Notes under the pieces: generated by a model | What the model was told of the DNA's origin: nothing | What the model saw: the letters and a program-made list of their open reading frames with translations, nothing else | The model's database searches: none | Made by a program: the position numbers and the translations under genes | Assembly (NCBI GenBank): GCA_016297535.1 | Contig: JAEDGL010000001.1 | Location: forward strand, 1 to 64,000 | From: Clostridia bacterium | Lineage (GTDB): Bacteria; Bacillota; Clostridia; Christensenellales; Aristaeellaceae | DNA length: 64,000 bases | Direction of reading: 5' to 3' | Shown: piece by piece, positions 36,032 to 44,708 of the stretch | Layout: each line of letters opens with the position of its first letter | Position numbering within the stretch: position 1 is the stretch's first letter

Positions 36032-37084
36032 TTATTCCTTGGGAACAGCAGGCTGCACAGGCGTTGTGCCAACCTTGGCATTTTCATCGCGCGCATGCTC
36101 GCGTACGTGCATGGAAATGGCCTTCTTGGGACACTTTTGAGCGCAGGCGCCGCAGCCGGTGCAGGCTTCGTTTACTTCATGCACTTGCTTAAGAACGCCG
36201 GAAATCGCGTCAAACTTGCAGGTGCGCTTGCAAATCGTACAGCCGATGCACAGATCACGATCGATTTCGGCAATCAGACGATTTTCAAAATCGCCCCACA
36301 TGGAGCCATTCGGGCAGGATTCGGCGCACATCATGCAGCCTACACACTTGGTTCTGTCGATGACCGGCAAGTGATTTTCCATGGTGATGGCATCAAACTT
36401 GCAGGCATCCTTGCAAATGCCGCAGCCAACACAGCCAATCTTGCAGTTGTCGCTAACCAGATGACCTTCTTCGGCAGCACGGCAAAGCAGACGAACCGGA
36501 ACGGTTTCGGGCTGCAGGCTGAGGACGTTCTTGGGGCAAGCGCGTACACACGCACCACAGCCGGTGCACTTTTCAGGATCCACATCGGCAATCCCGGTCT
36601 TTTCATTGATATGGATGGCATCAAACTTGCAGGCGCGCACACAGGTACCCATGCCAAGGCAGGCATACTTGCAGGCGCGGTTTCCATCGTTAATCAAAGA
36701 AGCGGCAACACAATCATGAATACCGTGGTACTCAAATTTGTTCAGGCAGCGGTCAGAAGAACCCTGGCACACTACCGTCGCAACATTGCGCACCTGATCG
36801 GGAGCTTCCTCCTGACCGAGAATTTTGGCAATTTCACTGGCTACAGCCGCGCCGCCTACAGGACAGGCGTTCGCAGACGCAGCGCCGGACGCAATCGCTT
36901 CCGCCAGCGCATCGCAGCCGGCAAAGCCGCAACCACCACAGTTTGCGCCCGGCAGCGCATTGCGCACAGCGTCACGCGTGGGATTGGCGGGCATTTCAAA
37001 AACCTTGTTGGCGCACATCAGCAAAATGCCAAAGACAAGACCCAGAGCGCCCAGCACCAAGACGCTAATCAGAATAGCACTCAT
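36032..37084 (-). CDS. rnfB: Rnf complex subunit RnfB, multi-cluster ferredoxin-like
   Basis: A 350-residue iron-sulfur subunit that accepts electrons from ferredoxin. The N-terminal anchor is ILISVLVLGALGLVFGILL. The Fe-S domain ANCGGCGFAGCDALAEAI follows. Then comes a run of Cys-rich motifs: CKYACLGMGTCVRAC, CTGCGACVRACPK, CVGCGICKDAC, CVGCMMCAESCPN, CIGCTICKRTC and CTGCGACAQKCPK. By my count up to seven [4Fe-4S] sites could be held, towards the high end for the family. It is the last gene of rnfC-D-E-A-B and follows rnfA after 18 bp. Confidence 0.94.
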   Translation of the reverse strand: MSAILISVLVLGALGLVFGILLMCANKVFEMPANPTRDAVRNALPGANCGGCGFAGCDALAEAIASGAASANACPVGGAAVASEIAKILGQEEAPDQVRNVATVVCQGSSDRCLNKFEYHGIHDCVAASLINDGNRACKYACLGMGTCVRACKFDAIHINEKTGIADVDPEKCTGCGACVRACPKNVLSLQPETVPVRLLCRAAEEGHLVSDNCKIGCVGCGICKDACKFDAITMENHLPVIDRTKCVGCMMCAESCPNGSMWGDFENRLIAEIDRDLCIGCTICKRTCKFDAISGVLKQVHEVNEACTGCGACAQKCPKKAISMHVREHARDENAKVGTTPVQPAVPKE

Positions 37085-37102
37085 TGTTCAGGCACTCCTT
37101 TC

Positions 37103-37678
37103 TTAAATCAAACCAGAGAAGCCCTGGAAAGCAAGGGACATCAGACCGGCGGTGATCAACGCGCCAGGAAAGCCATCCATCCACTTGGGCAGGTTGCTGG
37201 CAGACAGACGTTCACGGATGCTTGCAAACAGAACGATAGCAAGCGTGAAGCCCAGCGCGGAGGAAACGCCGTTTACAACGGATTCCAGCAAATTGTAGCC
37301 CTGACGCGCATTCAGCAGCGCCATGCCCAGCACAGCACAGTTGGTGGTAATCAGCGGCAGATAAACACCCAGCGCCTGATACAGGGAGGGGCTGATCTTT
37401 TTCAGCGCGATCTCAACAATCTGCACAAGTACCGCAATGACCAGAATGAAAGCAATGGTCTGCATATATTCCAGATGAAGCGGAACCAGCACATATGCCT
37501 GAATGAAGTAGGTAAACAAAGCGGCAAGACCCATAACAAAGGTAACCGCCATGCCCATTCCTACAGCCGTTTCCACCTTTTTGGAAACGCCAAGGAAGGG
37601 ACAGATGCCCAAAAACTGAGACATAACATAGTTATTGACCAGCACGCTGCCAATAACGATCAGCATAATGTTGCTCAT
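37103..37678 (-). CDS. rnfA: Rnf complex subunit RnfA
   Basis: A 191-residue integral membrane subunit, six predicted helices. NNYVMSQFLGICPFLGVSKK is the conserved first loop with a membrane cysteine; in related Nqr/Rnf complexes RnfA and RnfE cysteines hold an iron-sulfur centre inside the membrane. TTNCAVLGMALLNARQGY is the matching second half. It overlaps the end of rnfE by 4 bp (ATGA), so the two are co-translated. Confidence 0.95.
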   Translation of the reverse strand: MSNIMLIVIGSVLVNNYVMSQFLGICPFLGVSKKVETAVGMGMAVTFVMGLAALFTYFIQAYVLVPLHLEYMQTIAFILVIAVLVQIVEIALKKISPSLYQALGVYLPLITTNCAVLGMALLNARQGYNLLESVVNGVSSALGFTLAIVLFASIRERLSASNLPKWMDGFPGALITAGLMSLAFQGFSGLI

Positions 37679-38307
37679 GCGATGCCCTCCTTTACCTGCT
37701 TGCGCTTGCCATAAGCCTTAACCACCGCATTCACAATCAAAATCAGAATGCCAAGGGTGATAAAACCGCCGGAAGGAGATACGATAATGGCCATGGGCTT
37801 GTAAGCCGCGGGCATTACCTGCATACCAAACCAGGTGCCGCTGCCGATGATTTCGCGCACGGAAGACAGCAGCGTAAGCGAAAGGGTAAAGCCCAGACCC
37901 ATACCCAAACCATCAATGATGGAAGGTACGGGAGGATTCTTGAAGGCAAACGATTCCGCGCGGGCAAAGATAATGCAGTTGACCACGATCAGCGGAATAT
38001 AGATGCCCAACGAGCTGGACAGGGCGGGCACGAAGGCCTTGATCAACAGGTCAATAATGGTAACAAAGGTTGCGATGACCACGACAAAGCTGGGAATACG
38101 CACCTTTTCAGGAATAATTTTGCGCAACAGGGAAATAACAAGGTTTGCAAACACCAGTACAAATGTGGTAGACAAGCCCATACCCAGGCCGTTGCTGGCT
38201 GCGGTTGAAACGGCAAGCGTAGGACACATGCCAAGCAGCAGGCGGAACGTGGGGTTTTCGTTAAAAAGGCCATTCAAAAAGACCTTCATCGGAGATTTCT
38301 GCTTCAT
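37675..38307 (-). CDS. rnfE: Rnf complex subunit RnfE
   Basis: A 210-residue membrane subunit, the pseudo-symmetric partner of RnfA. NPTFRLLLGMCPTLAVSTAA carries the first conserved membrane cysteine and LIVVNCIIFARAESFAF the second. Six helices are likely. It overlaps rnfD upstream and rnfA downstream by 4 bp each. In other Clostridia rnfG lies between rnfD and rnfE; here the two genes overlap directly. Confidence 0.95.
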   Translation of the reverse strand: MKQKSPMKVFLNGLFNENPTFRLLLGMCPTLAVSTAASNGLGMGLSTTFVLVFANLVISLLRKIIPEKVRIPSFVVVIATFVTIIDLLIKAFVPALSSSLGIYIPLIVVNCIIFARAESFAFKNPPVPSIIDGLGMGLGFTLSLTLLSSVREIIGSGTWFGMQVMPAAYKPMAIIVSPSGGFITLGILILIVNAVVKAYGKRKQVKEGIA

Positions 38308-39302
38308 GCCTGAGCACCTCCCTTTTTGATTTTGGCAGGCTTAACAGCACCAAAGGATTTGGGAGTGGTCCACTTGTCGATCAGCGGAGTGCACACATTC
38401 ATAAAGAGAATGGCAAAGGAGCAGCCCTCGGGATAGCTGCCGAAGGTACGGATGACAAACAGGATAACCGCGCAGCCAACGCCCATGATCACCCTGCCCC
38501 ACCTGGTTACCGGACAGGTAACATAATCGGTGGCCATGAAGAAGGCCCCTAGCATCAAGCCGCCGCTCAGCAGCTGATACAACGCGCTGTCGGTGGAGCC
38601 AGGTGCGTAGATAGCGCCGGTTTCCACCCAGAACAGCACGAACGCTGTGGCAATGAAGGCAACCGGAACGCGCCAGTCGATGACGCGGCGAACAATCAGA
38701 TACACGCCGCCCAAAATCAGCGTAAGCTTACAGGTTTCCCCCAGCATGCCGGGGACTTCGCCAATGAACAGCTGCCACAGGCTGTAGCCGCTGTTTACCA
38801 GCGGAGTAGCGGATGCCACAGCGTCCGCCTCCACAGAAGCCAGGCCAAACAGCTGTCCGCCTGCGGGAACAGCGGTCGCAGCCATCAGGCCGGCCCAGGA
38901 AAGCATGAGAATGGTACGTGCGGCAAGCGCCGGGTTGATGAAATTCTGGCCCAGACCGCCAAACATCTGTTTTACCAGCACAATCGCAATCACAGATCCG
39001 ATCGCACCCATCCACCAGGGCGCATTGGCGGGCAGATTGAACGCAAGCAGCAAACCGGTCACTACGGCGCTCAGGTCGCCGATGGTGGATTTTTGATGAG
39101 TCAGCTTTTCGTAAACCAGTTCAGCCAGCACGGCACAAACCACGGATACCAGAATCAGAGAAAGCGCACCCGTGCCGAAAAACCATACGGCAGCCAGTGC
39201 CGTCGGCAGCAAAGCAATAACAACATCGCCCATCAAGCCACGCGTGGATACCGCCGTATTGCGCAGCAAAGGAGACGAAGTGACGACAAGTTTCTTTTGC
39301 AT
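38304..39302 (-). CDS. rnfD: Rnf complex subunit RnfD
   Basis: A 332-residue membrane subunit that carries a covalently linked FMN. DAVASATPLVNSG contains the S-A-T-P-L threonine to which FMN is attached in the family. FMATDYVTCPVTRWGRVIMG and FGSYPEGCSFAILFMN are conserved late loops. About ten hydrophobic helices are visible. It lies 5 bp after rnfC. Confidence 0.95.
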   Translation of the reverse strand: MQKKLVVTSSPLLRNTAVSTRGLMGDVVIALLPTALAAVWFFGTGALSLILVSVVCAVLAELVYEKLTHQKSTIGDLSAVVTGLLLAFNLPANAPWWMGAIGSVIAIVLVKQMFGGLGQNFINPALAARTILMLSWAGLMAATAVPAGGQLFGLASVEADAVASATPLVNSGYSLWQLFIGEVPGMLGETCKLTLILGGVYLIVRRVIDWRVPVAFIATAFVLFWVETGAIYAPGSTDSALYQLLSGGLMLGAFFMATDYVTCPVTRWGRVIMGVGCAVILFVIRTFGSYPEGCSFAILFMNVCTPLIDKWTTPKSFGAVKPAKIKKGGAQA

Positions 39303-39307
39303 ATGGA

Positions 39308-40654
39308 TTACTTATCTCCTTTCTTCGCAGCAGCTTCCCTGCGGCGCTGATTGATCATGCGTTTTGCAACGCGGCAGCTCTGGGTAAGGTTACGTCTGGA
39401 GGGGCAAACCCATGCGCAGGAGCCGCATTCGATGCAGTTAAGGGCGCTAAGCTTTTCGGCCTCATCAAACAGATCCTTGCGCACAAAACGATCGATGAAA
39501 GCGGGAAGCAGCTTCATGGGGCAGGCTTCAACGCAGCGTCCGCAGCGGATGCAGGGATTTTCATCCGCCAGAGAGGAAACCTGATCCATCGCCAGAATGC
39601 CACTACAACCCTTGGTAACGGGGATATCCTCGCGGCTGATGGCCATGCCCATCATGGGCCCGCCATAAATCAGCATCCGGGTGTTCTCATCCACCCCTTC
39701 GGAAGTATCGATCAGCCATTCCACGGGCGTGCCGATACGCACCAGATAGTTGGCAGGCTTGTTCACGGTGCCACCAACGGTAACCACGCGATCAATCAGC
39801 GGACGTCCCTCGTAAGCCGCGCGGTGAAGCGCATAGCAGGTGCCCACATTGCAAACGATAACGCCCATATCCAGCGGCAGACCGCCCATGCGTACGGTAC
39901 GGCCGGTCAGCGCGTAAACCAGCTGCTTTTCACCGCCCTGCGGATACTTGGTCTTGAGCGCCTCCACGCGGAAGCCCTCCTTGCCCTCGCAGGCCTTTTT
40001 CATCAGTTCAACGGCGTCCATCTTGTTGTCCTCAATGCCGATGAGAACGTTCTGGATGCCCAGCACCTTCTGGATGAGGCGCGCGCCGGATACAATCTGC
40101 TCGGCATGCTCCAGCATCAAACGGTGATCAGCGCTCAGGTAAGGTTCGCATTCCGCGCCGTTGAGCACCAGCGTATCCACCTTTTTGCCTTCGGGAACAT
40201 TGAGCTTAATCGCCGTGGGGAAGGTTGCACCGCCAAGGCCCACGATCCCCATTTGACGGGCAAGATCGGACAGCTGCTGTACGGACATGGCTTCCGGATT
40301 GGAAACAGGCTTTTGTTCCACCCATTCATCCTTGAAGTCGTTATCAATGACTACGCTCATCACCTGCGTGCCGTTGGCAACCATGGCAGGCTGGCATTCC
40401 ACCACCACGCCGGAGACGGACGCGTGCACAGCGGCGCTCATTCCGCCTACGGGTTCGCCAATCATTTGGCCAACCTTGACGGAGTCGCCTTTGGAAACCA
40501 GCGCTTTGCAGGGAGCGCCGATATGCTGCTGAAGCGGAATGATGACGCGAGAGGGCTGGGGAGCTGTTACAATGGGCAGGCCGGCGGTTACAGCCTTGCC
40601 GCCCTTTCCCTCATGCGGATGAATTCCGCCGGGAAAACTATGTACGATACTCAT
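39308..40654 (-). CDS. rnfC: Rnf complex subunit RnfC
   Basis: A 448-residue peripheral subunit with the NADH and FMN sites. IVHSFPGGIHPHEGKG opens the chain. GLGGATFPTAIKLNVPEGKK and LVLNGAECEPYLSADHRLM form the flavin/NADH-binding part. Two [4Fe-4S] motifs are CIRCGRCVEACPM and CIECGSCAWVCPS. ATG 40654 is preceded by AGGAGGG. The Rnf complex couples ferredoxin oxidation by NAD+ to export of Na+ or H+. rnfC is the first gene of the operon, with a probable promoter at 40706. Confidence 0.96.
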   Translation of the reverse strand: MSIVHSFPGGIHPHEGKGGKAVTAGLPIVTAPQPSRVIIPLQQHIGAPCKALVSKGDSVKVGQMIGEPVGGMSAAVHASVSGVVVECQPAMVANGTQVMSVVIDNDFKDEWVEQKPVSNPEAMSVQQLSDLARQMGIVGLGGATFPTAIKLNVPEGKKVDTLVLNGAECEPYLSADHRLMLEHAEQIVSGARLIQKVLGIQNVLIGIEDNKMDAVELMKKACEGKEGFRVEALKTKYPQGGEKQLVYALTGRTVRMGGLPLDMGVIVCNVGTCYALHRAAYEGRPLIDRVVTVGGTVNKPANYLVRIGTPVEWLIDTSEGVDENTRMLIYGGPMMGMAISREDIPVTKGCSGILAMDQVSSLADENPCIRCGRCVEACPMKLLPAFIDRFVRKDLFDEAEKLSALNCIECGSCAWVCPSRRNLTQSCRVAKRMINQRRREAAAKKGDK

Positions 40655-40705
40655 TGGGAATCGTCCCTCCTGAACATTTTTGGTAAACATACATACCCAT
40701 CAATC

Positions 40706-40711
40706 AGTATA
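40706..40711 (-). promoter_or_regulatory. candidate extended -10 promoter of the rnf operon
   Basis: On the minus strand TATACT (40711-40706) is preceded by TGA, forming an extended -10. The -35 region 17 bp upstream (TTTTCT) is weak. It lies about 50 bp upstream of rnfC. Confidence 0.5.
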
Positions 40712-40749
40712 TCACAAAGAAGCGGTCAAGAAAAGAGTTGTTACTTTTT

Positions 40750-42474
40750 TCACATGAAAACAGCACTTTTCTTTTTCCACTCCTGAGCGGAACGAAGAAT
40801 GGCTCTTGCGTGCGCGATGCCGCTTTCCTGATCGCTTTGCGTAACGCCGATCAGACGCGCGATTTCGCGAATGCGTCCTTCACTGTCCAGCGTGGTCAGG
40901 CTGGTTTGGGTGCGATCCCCCACCACCTGTTTTTGAACAAAGTACTGGATGTCGGCCATCGCTGCAATCTGAGCCAGATGCGTTACGCACAGCACCTGAT
41001 GGTAGCGCGCTATCGAAGCCATTTTTTCCGCGACAACGCCTGCCACATGGCCGCTGATCCCGGTATCGATTTCGTCAAAAATCATGCAGGGAATGCCGTC
41101 GTTCGCTGCGCCCGCGGCCTTCATAGCCAGCATCAGCCTCGAAAGCTCGCCGCCGGAGGCAGTTTTGTCAAGCGGCTTAAGGGGCTCGCCGGGGTTGGGG
41201 GCAATGTAAAAGCATATATGGTCGTCGCCAAGGGGCGTGGGCACCTTTTTTTGCCCCGGCTCCGGCTGCTCGAACACGCAGGAAAAGCGGGTATTTTGCA
41301 TGCCCAGATCCTTCAGTTCGTTTTCCATCATTGCTTCAAAGCGGCTGGCAATCTGCTTTCGTTGCTCGGTCAAAAGCGCCGCCTGTGCCCGATAGGCCTG
41401 TAGCTTTTGCTTAAAATCCGTTTCTGCGTGCTTCAGGCGCTCTTCCATGCCGTCAAGCCTGTCCAGTTCGTTTTTGATTTCTTCGTGATGGCTGACCAGC
41501 TCGTCCGCCGTCATGCCGTAGCGTCGCTCCAGCCTGCGGATCTGGTCCAGACGGTCCTGCACAGCTTCGCTGCGTTCGGGATCAAAGCTTTCGCTTTCCA
41601 GCGCGTCGCGCAATTCAATGCCCATCTCCTCCACCTCGTAATAGGCGGTGGAAATGCGGTCTGCCAGCGCCTTGTAGCGCGGATCGACATCCTCAATCAT
41701 ACGAAGCGCATCCGAGGCGTCGCGCAACTTGCTTGCAGCGTTCTTTTCCCGTCCGCTGCCGGATATTTCTTCATAAGCGGCCCGCACAGAGCGATCTATG
41801 CGCTCGGCGCTTGCAAAACGGCTTTTTTCGGCCGCAAGCCTGTCCGCCTCCCCCATTTCCAGCGCAGCCGAATCCAGCTCCCTGACACGGTTTTGCAGAT
41901 AGGCCTGACGCTCGGTCCGCTGCGCGTTTTCCTTGCGAAGCGCAGAAAAACGGCTGCTGCTTTCGCGCCATGCGTGATAGGCTTTTTCCACTTGCGTAAG
42001 ACGGCTGTGAAAAACATCCCCGCCGAAGGAATCCAGAAACGCCATGTGGTTCTGGCTGTTCAGGAGACTCTGATGCTCGTGCTGGCCATGGATGTCGATC
42101 AGCTGCTGCGTAAGGGCCTTCAAAAAGGCAAGCGGAACAATCACGCCGCATACGCGGCAGACATTGCGTCCACTTACAGAAATTTCGCGCTGAATGCTGA
42201 TGATGCTACCGTCGGCTTCCAGCTCCTGCTGGCGCAAAAGTTCCGCTGCGGAACGGCAATCCGAAATATCGATAAACGCTTCCACGGACGCCTTTTCGCA
42301 GCCGGAACGGATCAGTCCCCGGTCGGCGCGTTCTCCAAGCATCAGGTTAATGCTGTCTACAATGATGGATTTGCCTGCGCCGGTTTCGCCGCTGAGCACA
42401 TGCATGCCTTTGCCAAACGCAATCTCCAAATGCTCAATCAGGGCGATGTTGCGCACGGTCATGGAAACAAGCAT
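40750..42474 (-). CDS. recN: DNA repair protein RecN
   Basis: A 574-residue SMC-like ATPase that gathers double-strand break ends. Walker A is VLSGETGAGKSIIVDSI near residue 32. Two coiled-coil arms span about residues 150-420. The ABC signature TASGGELSRLMLAMK and Walker B CMIFDEIDTGISG are followed by VLCVTHLAQIAAMADIQYFV. It is last in nadK-argR-recN, the conserved Firmicute order. No LexA box was seen near its operon promoter. Confidence 0.96.
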   Translation of the reverse strand: MLVSMTVRNIALIEHLEIAFGKGMHVLSGETGAGKSIIVDSINLMLGERADRGLIRSGCEKASVEAFIDISDCRSAAELLRQQELEADGSIISIQREISVSGRNVCRVCGVIVPLAFLKALTQQLIDIHGQHEHQSLLNSQNHMAFLDSFGGDVFHSRLTQVEKAYHAWRESSSRFSALRKENAQRTERQAYLQNRVRELDSAALEMGEADRLAAEKSRFASAERIDRSVRAAYEEISGSGREKNAASKLRDASDALRMIEDVDPRYKALADRISTAYYEVEEMGIELRDALESESFDPERSEAVQDRLDQIRRLERRYGMTADELVSHHEEIKNELDRLDGMEERLKHAETDFKQKLQAYRAQAALLTEQRKQIASRFEAMMENELKDLGMQNTRFSCVFEQPEPGQKKVPTPLGDDHICFYIAPNPGEPLKPLDKTASGGELSRLMLAMKAAGAANDGIPCMIFDEIDTGISGHVAGVVAEKMASIARYHQVLCVTHLAQIAAMADIQYFVQKQVVGDRTQTSLTTLDSEGRIREIARLIGVTQSDQESGIAHARAILRSAQEWKKKSAVFM

Positions 42475-42507
42475 ATCTGCCGCACGTTCCTTTCATCATG
42501 GATAGCA

Positions 42508-42960
42508 TCAGCGCCGGATCATTGCGTTGATGCGGTCGATCACCGTCTGCACATCCTCCATGCTGCGTACGATCATCAAAATGGTATTTTCGCCCGCAAT
42601 GGTTCCAAGAATCTCCGGCCACTGCAGGCTGTCGATGGTTTCGGCGGCAATGCTGGCCGTTGCGGAAAGTGTTTTGATGACAATTTGATTGTACGCATGA
42701 TCGATGCTCACAACCGTTTCGCTGAACATGCGGATCAGGCGTTCGTTCAGGCTGCCCTCGTTTTTATCGGAGGTTACATAGCGGTAGGCGCCGTCGGCAG
42801 AAAGCGCCTTCACCAGCCTGAGCTCCTTGATATCGCGGGAAACCGTGGCCTGTGTAACGCGGAAGCCGTGAGAACGCAAGGCGTCGGCCAGCTCCTCCTG
42901 GGTTTCGATGGCATTTTCAGCAATGATGTCCAAAATCGCAATCTGTCGGGCGGATTTCAT
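42508..42960 (-). CDS. argR: arginine repressor ArgR
   Basis: A 150-residue regulator that binds ARG boxes as a hexamer when arginine is present. The winged-helix N-terminus contains GFRVTQATVSRDIKELRLVK. The C-terminal oligomerisation and arginine-binding domain includes IAGENTILMIVRSMEDVQ, close to the usual GTIAGDDT motif. ATG 42960 gives good spacing from AAGGAG; an ATG two codons earlier is too close. Two ARG-box-like palindromes overlap the promoter of its own operon, suggesting autoregulation. Confidence 0.95.
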   Translation of the reverse strand: MKSARQIAILDIIAENAIETQEELADALRSHGFRVTQATVSRDIKELRLVKALSADGAYRYVTSDKNEGSLNERLIRMFSETVVSIDHAYNQIVIKTLSATASIAAETIDSLQWPEILGTIAGENTILMIVRSMEDVQTVIDRINAMIRR

Positions 42961-42975
42961 TGGCATCTCTCCTTA

Positions 42976-43821
42976 TCAGCAGCTCCATTCGGACAGCTTG
43001 ATGCGAATGGTGCTGAAAAAACTTCTGGGTTCCAGGCGAACAAAGCGCGCCGGACGGCTGGCACGCGTTACCGTCAGCGCCTGATTGGCATGCAATGTAA
43101 AGATCTCCTGGCCGTCGACGGATACCATGGCCTGTACGGCCTCGGTAAGCCGGATGACAACCGTTTGCGAGGCGGAGGTAACAACCGGTCTGTGCTGCAG
43201 GGAATGCGCGCAAACAGGTGTTAGCAGCATGCATTCCACCTCGGGACAGATAATCGGTCCGCCTGCGGATAACGAGTACCCGGTGGAACCGGTGGGCGTT
43301 GATACAATCAGGCCATCCGCAATAAAATGCCCCACCAAATCCTGATCCACATAGGCGTCCATGCCGATGAGACGCGCATACCCGCCGCGGCTGACCACCA
43401 CATCGTTGAGCGCATAAGCCGTTTGATCCCCCAGGGATAGCTTGAGCATCATGCGTTCCTGAATGGTGTATTCATCTCCGGCCAGCTTTTCAAACGCTTT
43501 TTCCAGCTGATCCATTTCCAGCTCCGCCAAAAACCCTACGCGGCCGATATTGACCCCCAGCAGCGGAAGATCCAATTGCATGGACAGGCTGTTGGCGCGA
43601 AGCAGCGTACCATCCCCGCCTACGGACAGGATTGCTTCACAGCCGGAAGATTCACAGGAATCAAATACCTGCACGCCCGCATGCTGCATTCGCTCAAACA
43701 GCCACGGCTCTGCGCAAACGCGGATTCCCGCTTTATGCAGTTTTTCCGCTACAGTTGCCGCAATTTCCTCAATGTTGGGCTTTTGGTCATGCATAAGCAC
43801 ATACACGGATTTCACACGCAA
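42976..43821 (-). CDS. nadK: NAD kinase
   Basis: A 281-residue enzyme that phosphorylates NAD+ to NADP+. ILSVGGDGTLLRA is the nucleotide-binding GGDGT motif. YALNDVVVSRGGYARLI is the NE/D motif and SPTGSTGYSLSAGGPI the conserved T-G-S-T-A/G-Y loop. The start is probably TTG 43821 with GGAAAGG upstream; GTG 43815 is an alternative. First gene of nadK-argR-recN, behind promoter 43841-43869. Confidence 0.95.
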   Translation of the reverse strand: MRVKSVYVLMHDQKPNIEEIAATVAEKLHKAGIRVCAEPWLFERMQHAGVQVFDSCESSGCEAILSVGGDGTLLRANSLSMQLDLPLLGVNIGRVGFLAELEMDQLEKAFEKLAGDEYTIQERMMLKLSLGDQTAYALNDVVVSRGGYARLIGMDAYVDQDLVGHFIADGLIVSTPTGSTGYSLSAGGPIICPEVECMLLTPVCAHSLQHRPVVTSASQTVVIRLTEAVQAMVSVDGQEIFTLHANQALTVTRASRPARFVRLEPRSFFSTIRIKLSEWSC

Positions 43822-43840
43822 TGCCGCCTTTCCTGATCAG

Positions 43841-43869
43841 TATAACACAATCTGCATAATCATGCAACA
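43841..43869 (-). promoter_or_regulatory. sigma-A promoter of nadK-argR-recN
   Basis: On the minus strand TTGCAT (43869-43864) and TATACT (43846-43841) are 17 bp apart with TGT before the -10. The -35 is part of an ArgR-box-like palindrome. Confidence 0.75.
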
Positions 43870-43886
43870 CTGCATGGTTATGCAAA
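43855..43886. promoter_or_regulatory. tandem ArgR-box-like operators
   Basis: Two TGCAT-N4-ATGCA palindromes, 43855-43868 and 43873-43886, have centres 18 bp apart. They resemble ARG boxes, whose general form is TGNAT-W4-ATNCA. One covers the -35 and spacer of the nadK-argR-recN promoter; the other contains the tlyA stop codon. Because argR lies in the operon, autoregulation is the natural reading. Confidence 0.65.
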
Positions 43887-44708
43887 TGTGAATGGATCCT
43901 TTGAAAGGTTCCTGTGCGCCTGCGCCACCACCTCGGCTATGCGGGCTTCATCAATGCTTTGCCGTGCGATATCCTGCGGCAGAAGCTCGGTGATGTATTC
44001 AATATTCCCTTCGGGCCCGGTAATGGGCGAAAAATCCACCTGGGCCATCGTATAGCCAAAACTTGGAACAAATGAGGCAATCTCCTCAATCACCTGGCGG
44101 TGAACCGCTGGATCGCGCACCACGCCCTTTTTGCCCACGTGTTCGCGACCCGCCTCAAACTGCGGCTTGATCAGGATGCAGAAACGGCCCCTGCCGTCCA
44201 TCAGCCCGGATGCAACGGGCAAAATCAGCTTGACGGAAATAAAGGATACGTCCATTACTGTCAGATCCGGCACACAGGGAATCTGCTCATGGGTAAGATA
44301 GCGGGCGTTGGTACGCTCCAGCACCGTCACACGTTCGTCGCTGCGTATTTTCCAGTCCAGCTGGCCATAACCCACGTCAATCGCATAAACATGCCTTGCG
44401 CCATTTTGCAAAAGCACATCCGTAAAACCGCCTGTAGCGGCGCCGATATCCATGCATACGGCATCCGTCACATCCACGCCAAACACGCGCAGCGCCTTGT
44501 CCAGCTTAAGCGCTCCGCGGCCGACAAAAGGATGCACATGGCCGCGCACAATCAGTTCCGCGTCCTCGCTTACCTTTTCAGATGCCTTGAGTACCTTAAC
44601 CTCTTTCACATAAACCTGACCGGCCATAATCAGCGCCTGCGCCCTTTCACGGCTGGGCGCAAGCCCCTGACGAACCATTGCCAGATCCACGCGGAGTTTA
44701 TCAGCCAT
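43878..44708 (-). CDS. tlyA: TlyA family rRNA methyltransferase / hemolysin-like
   Basis: A 276-residue protein. The S4 RNA-binding domain at residues 1-62 (LRVDLAMVRQGLAPSRERAQ) is followed by an FtsJ-type methyltransferase domain with the SAM motif CMDIGAATGGFTDVLLQNGA and YAIDVGYGQLDWKIRSD. In Mycobacterium TlyA 2'-O-methylates cytidines of 16S and 23S rRNA. ATG 44708 follows AAAGGAG and overlaps the end of dxs by 8 bp; the longer frame inside dxs is rejected. It is in the canonical dxs-tlyA-nadK-argR-recN order. Confidence 0.94.
   Translation of the reverse strand: MADKLRVDLAMVRQGLAPSRERAQALIMAGQVYVKEVKVLKASEKVSEDAELIVRGHVHPFVGRGALKLDKALRVFGVDVTDAVCMDIGAATGGFTDVLLQNGARHVYAIDVGYGQLDWKIRSDERVTVLERTNARYLTHEQIPCVPDLTVMDVSFISVKLILPVASGLMDGRGRFCILIKPQFEAGREHVGKKGVVRDPAVHRQVIEEIASFVPSFGYTMAQVDFSPITGPEGNIEYITELLPQDIARQSIDEARIAEVVAQAHRNLSKDPFTFA

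Noticed and set aside
36029..37714. Long plus-strand open frame of about 560 codons
   Set aside because: Antisense to rnfB and rnfA, whose Cys and membrane motifs are unmistakable.
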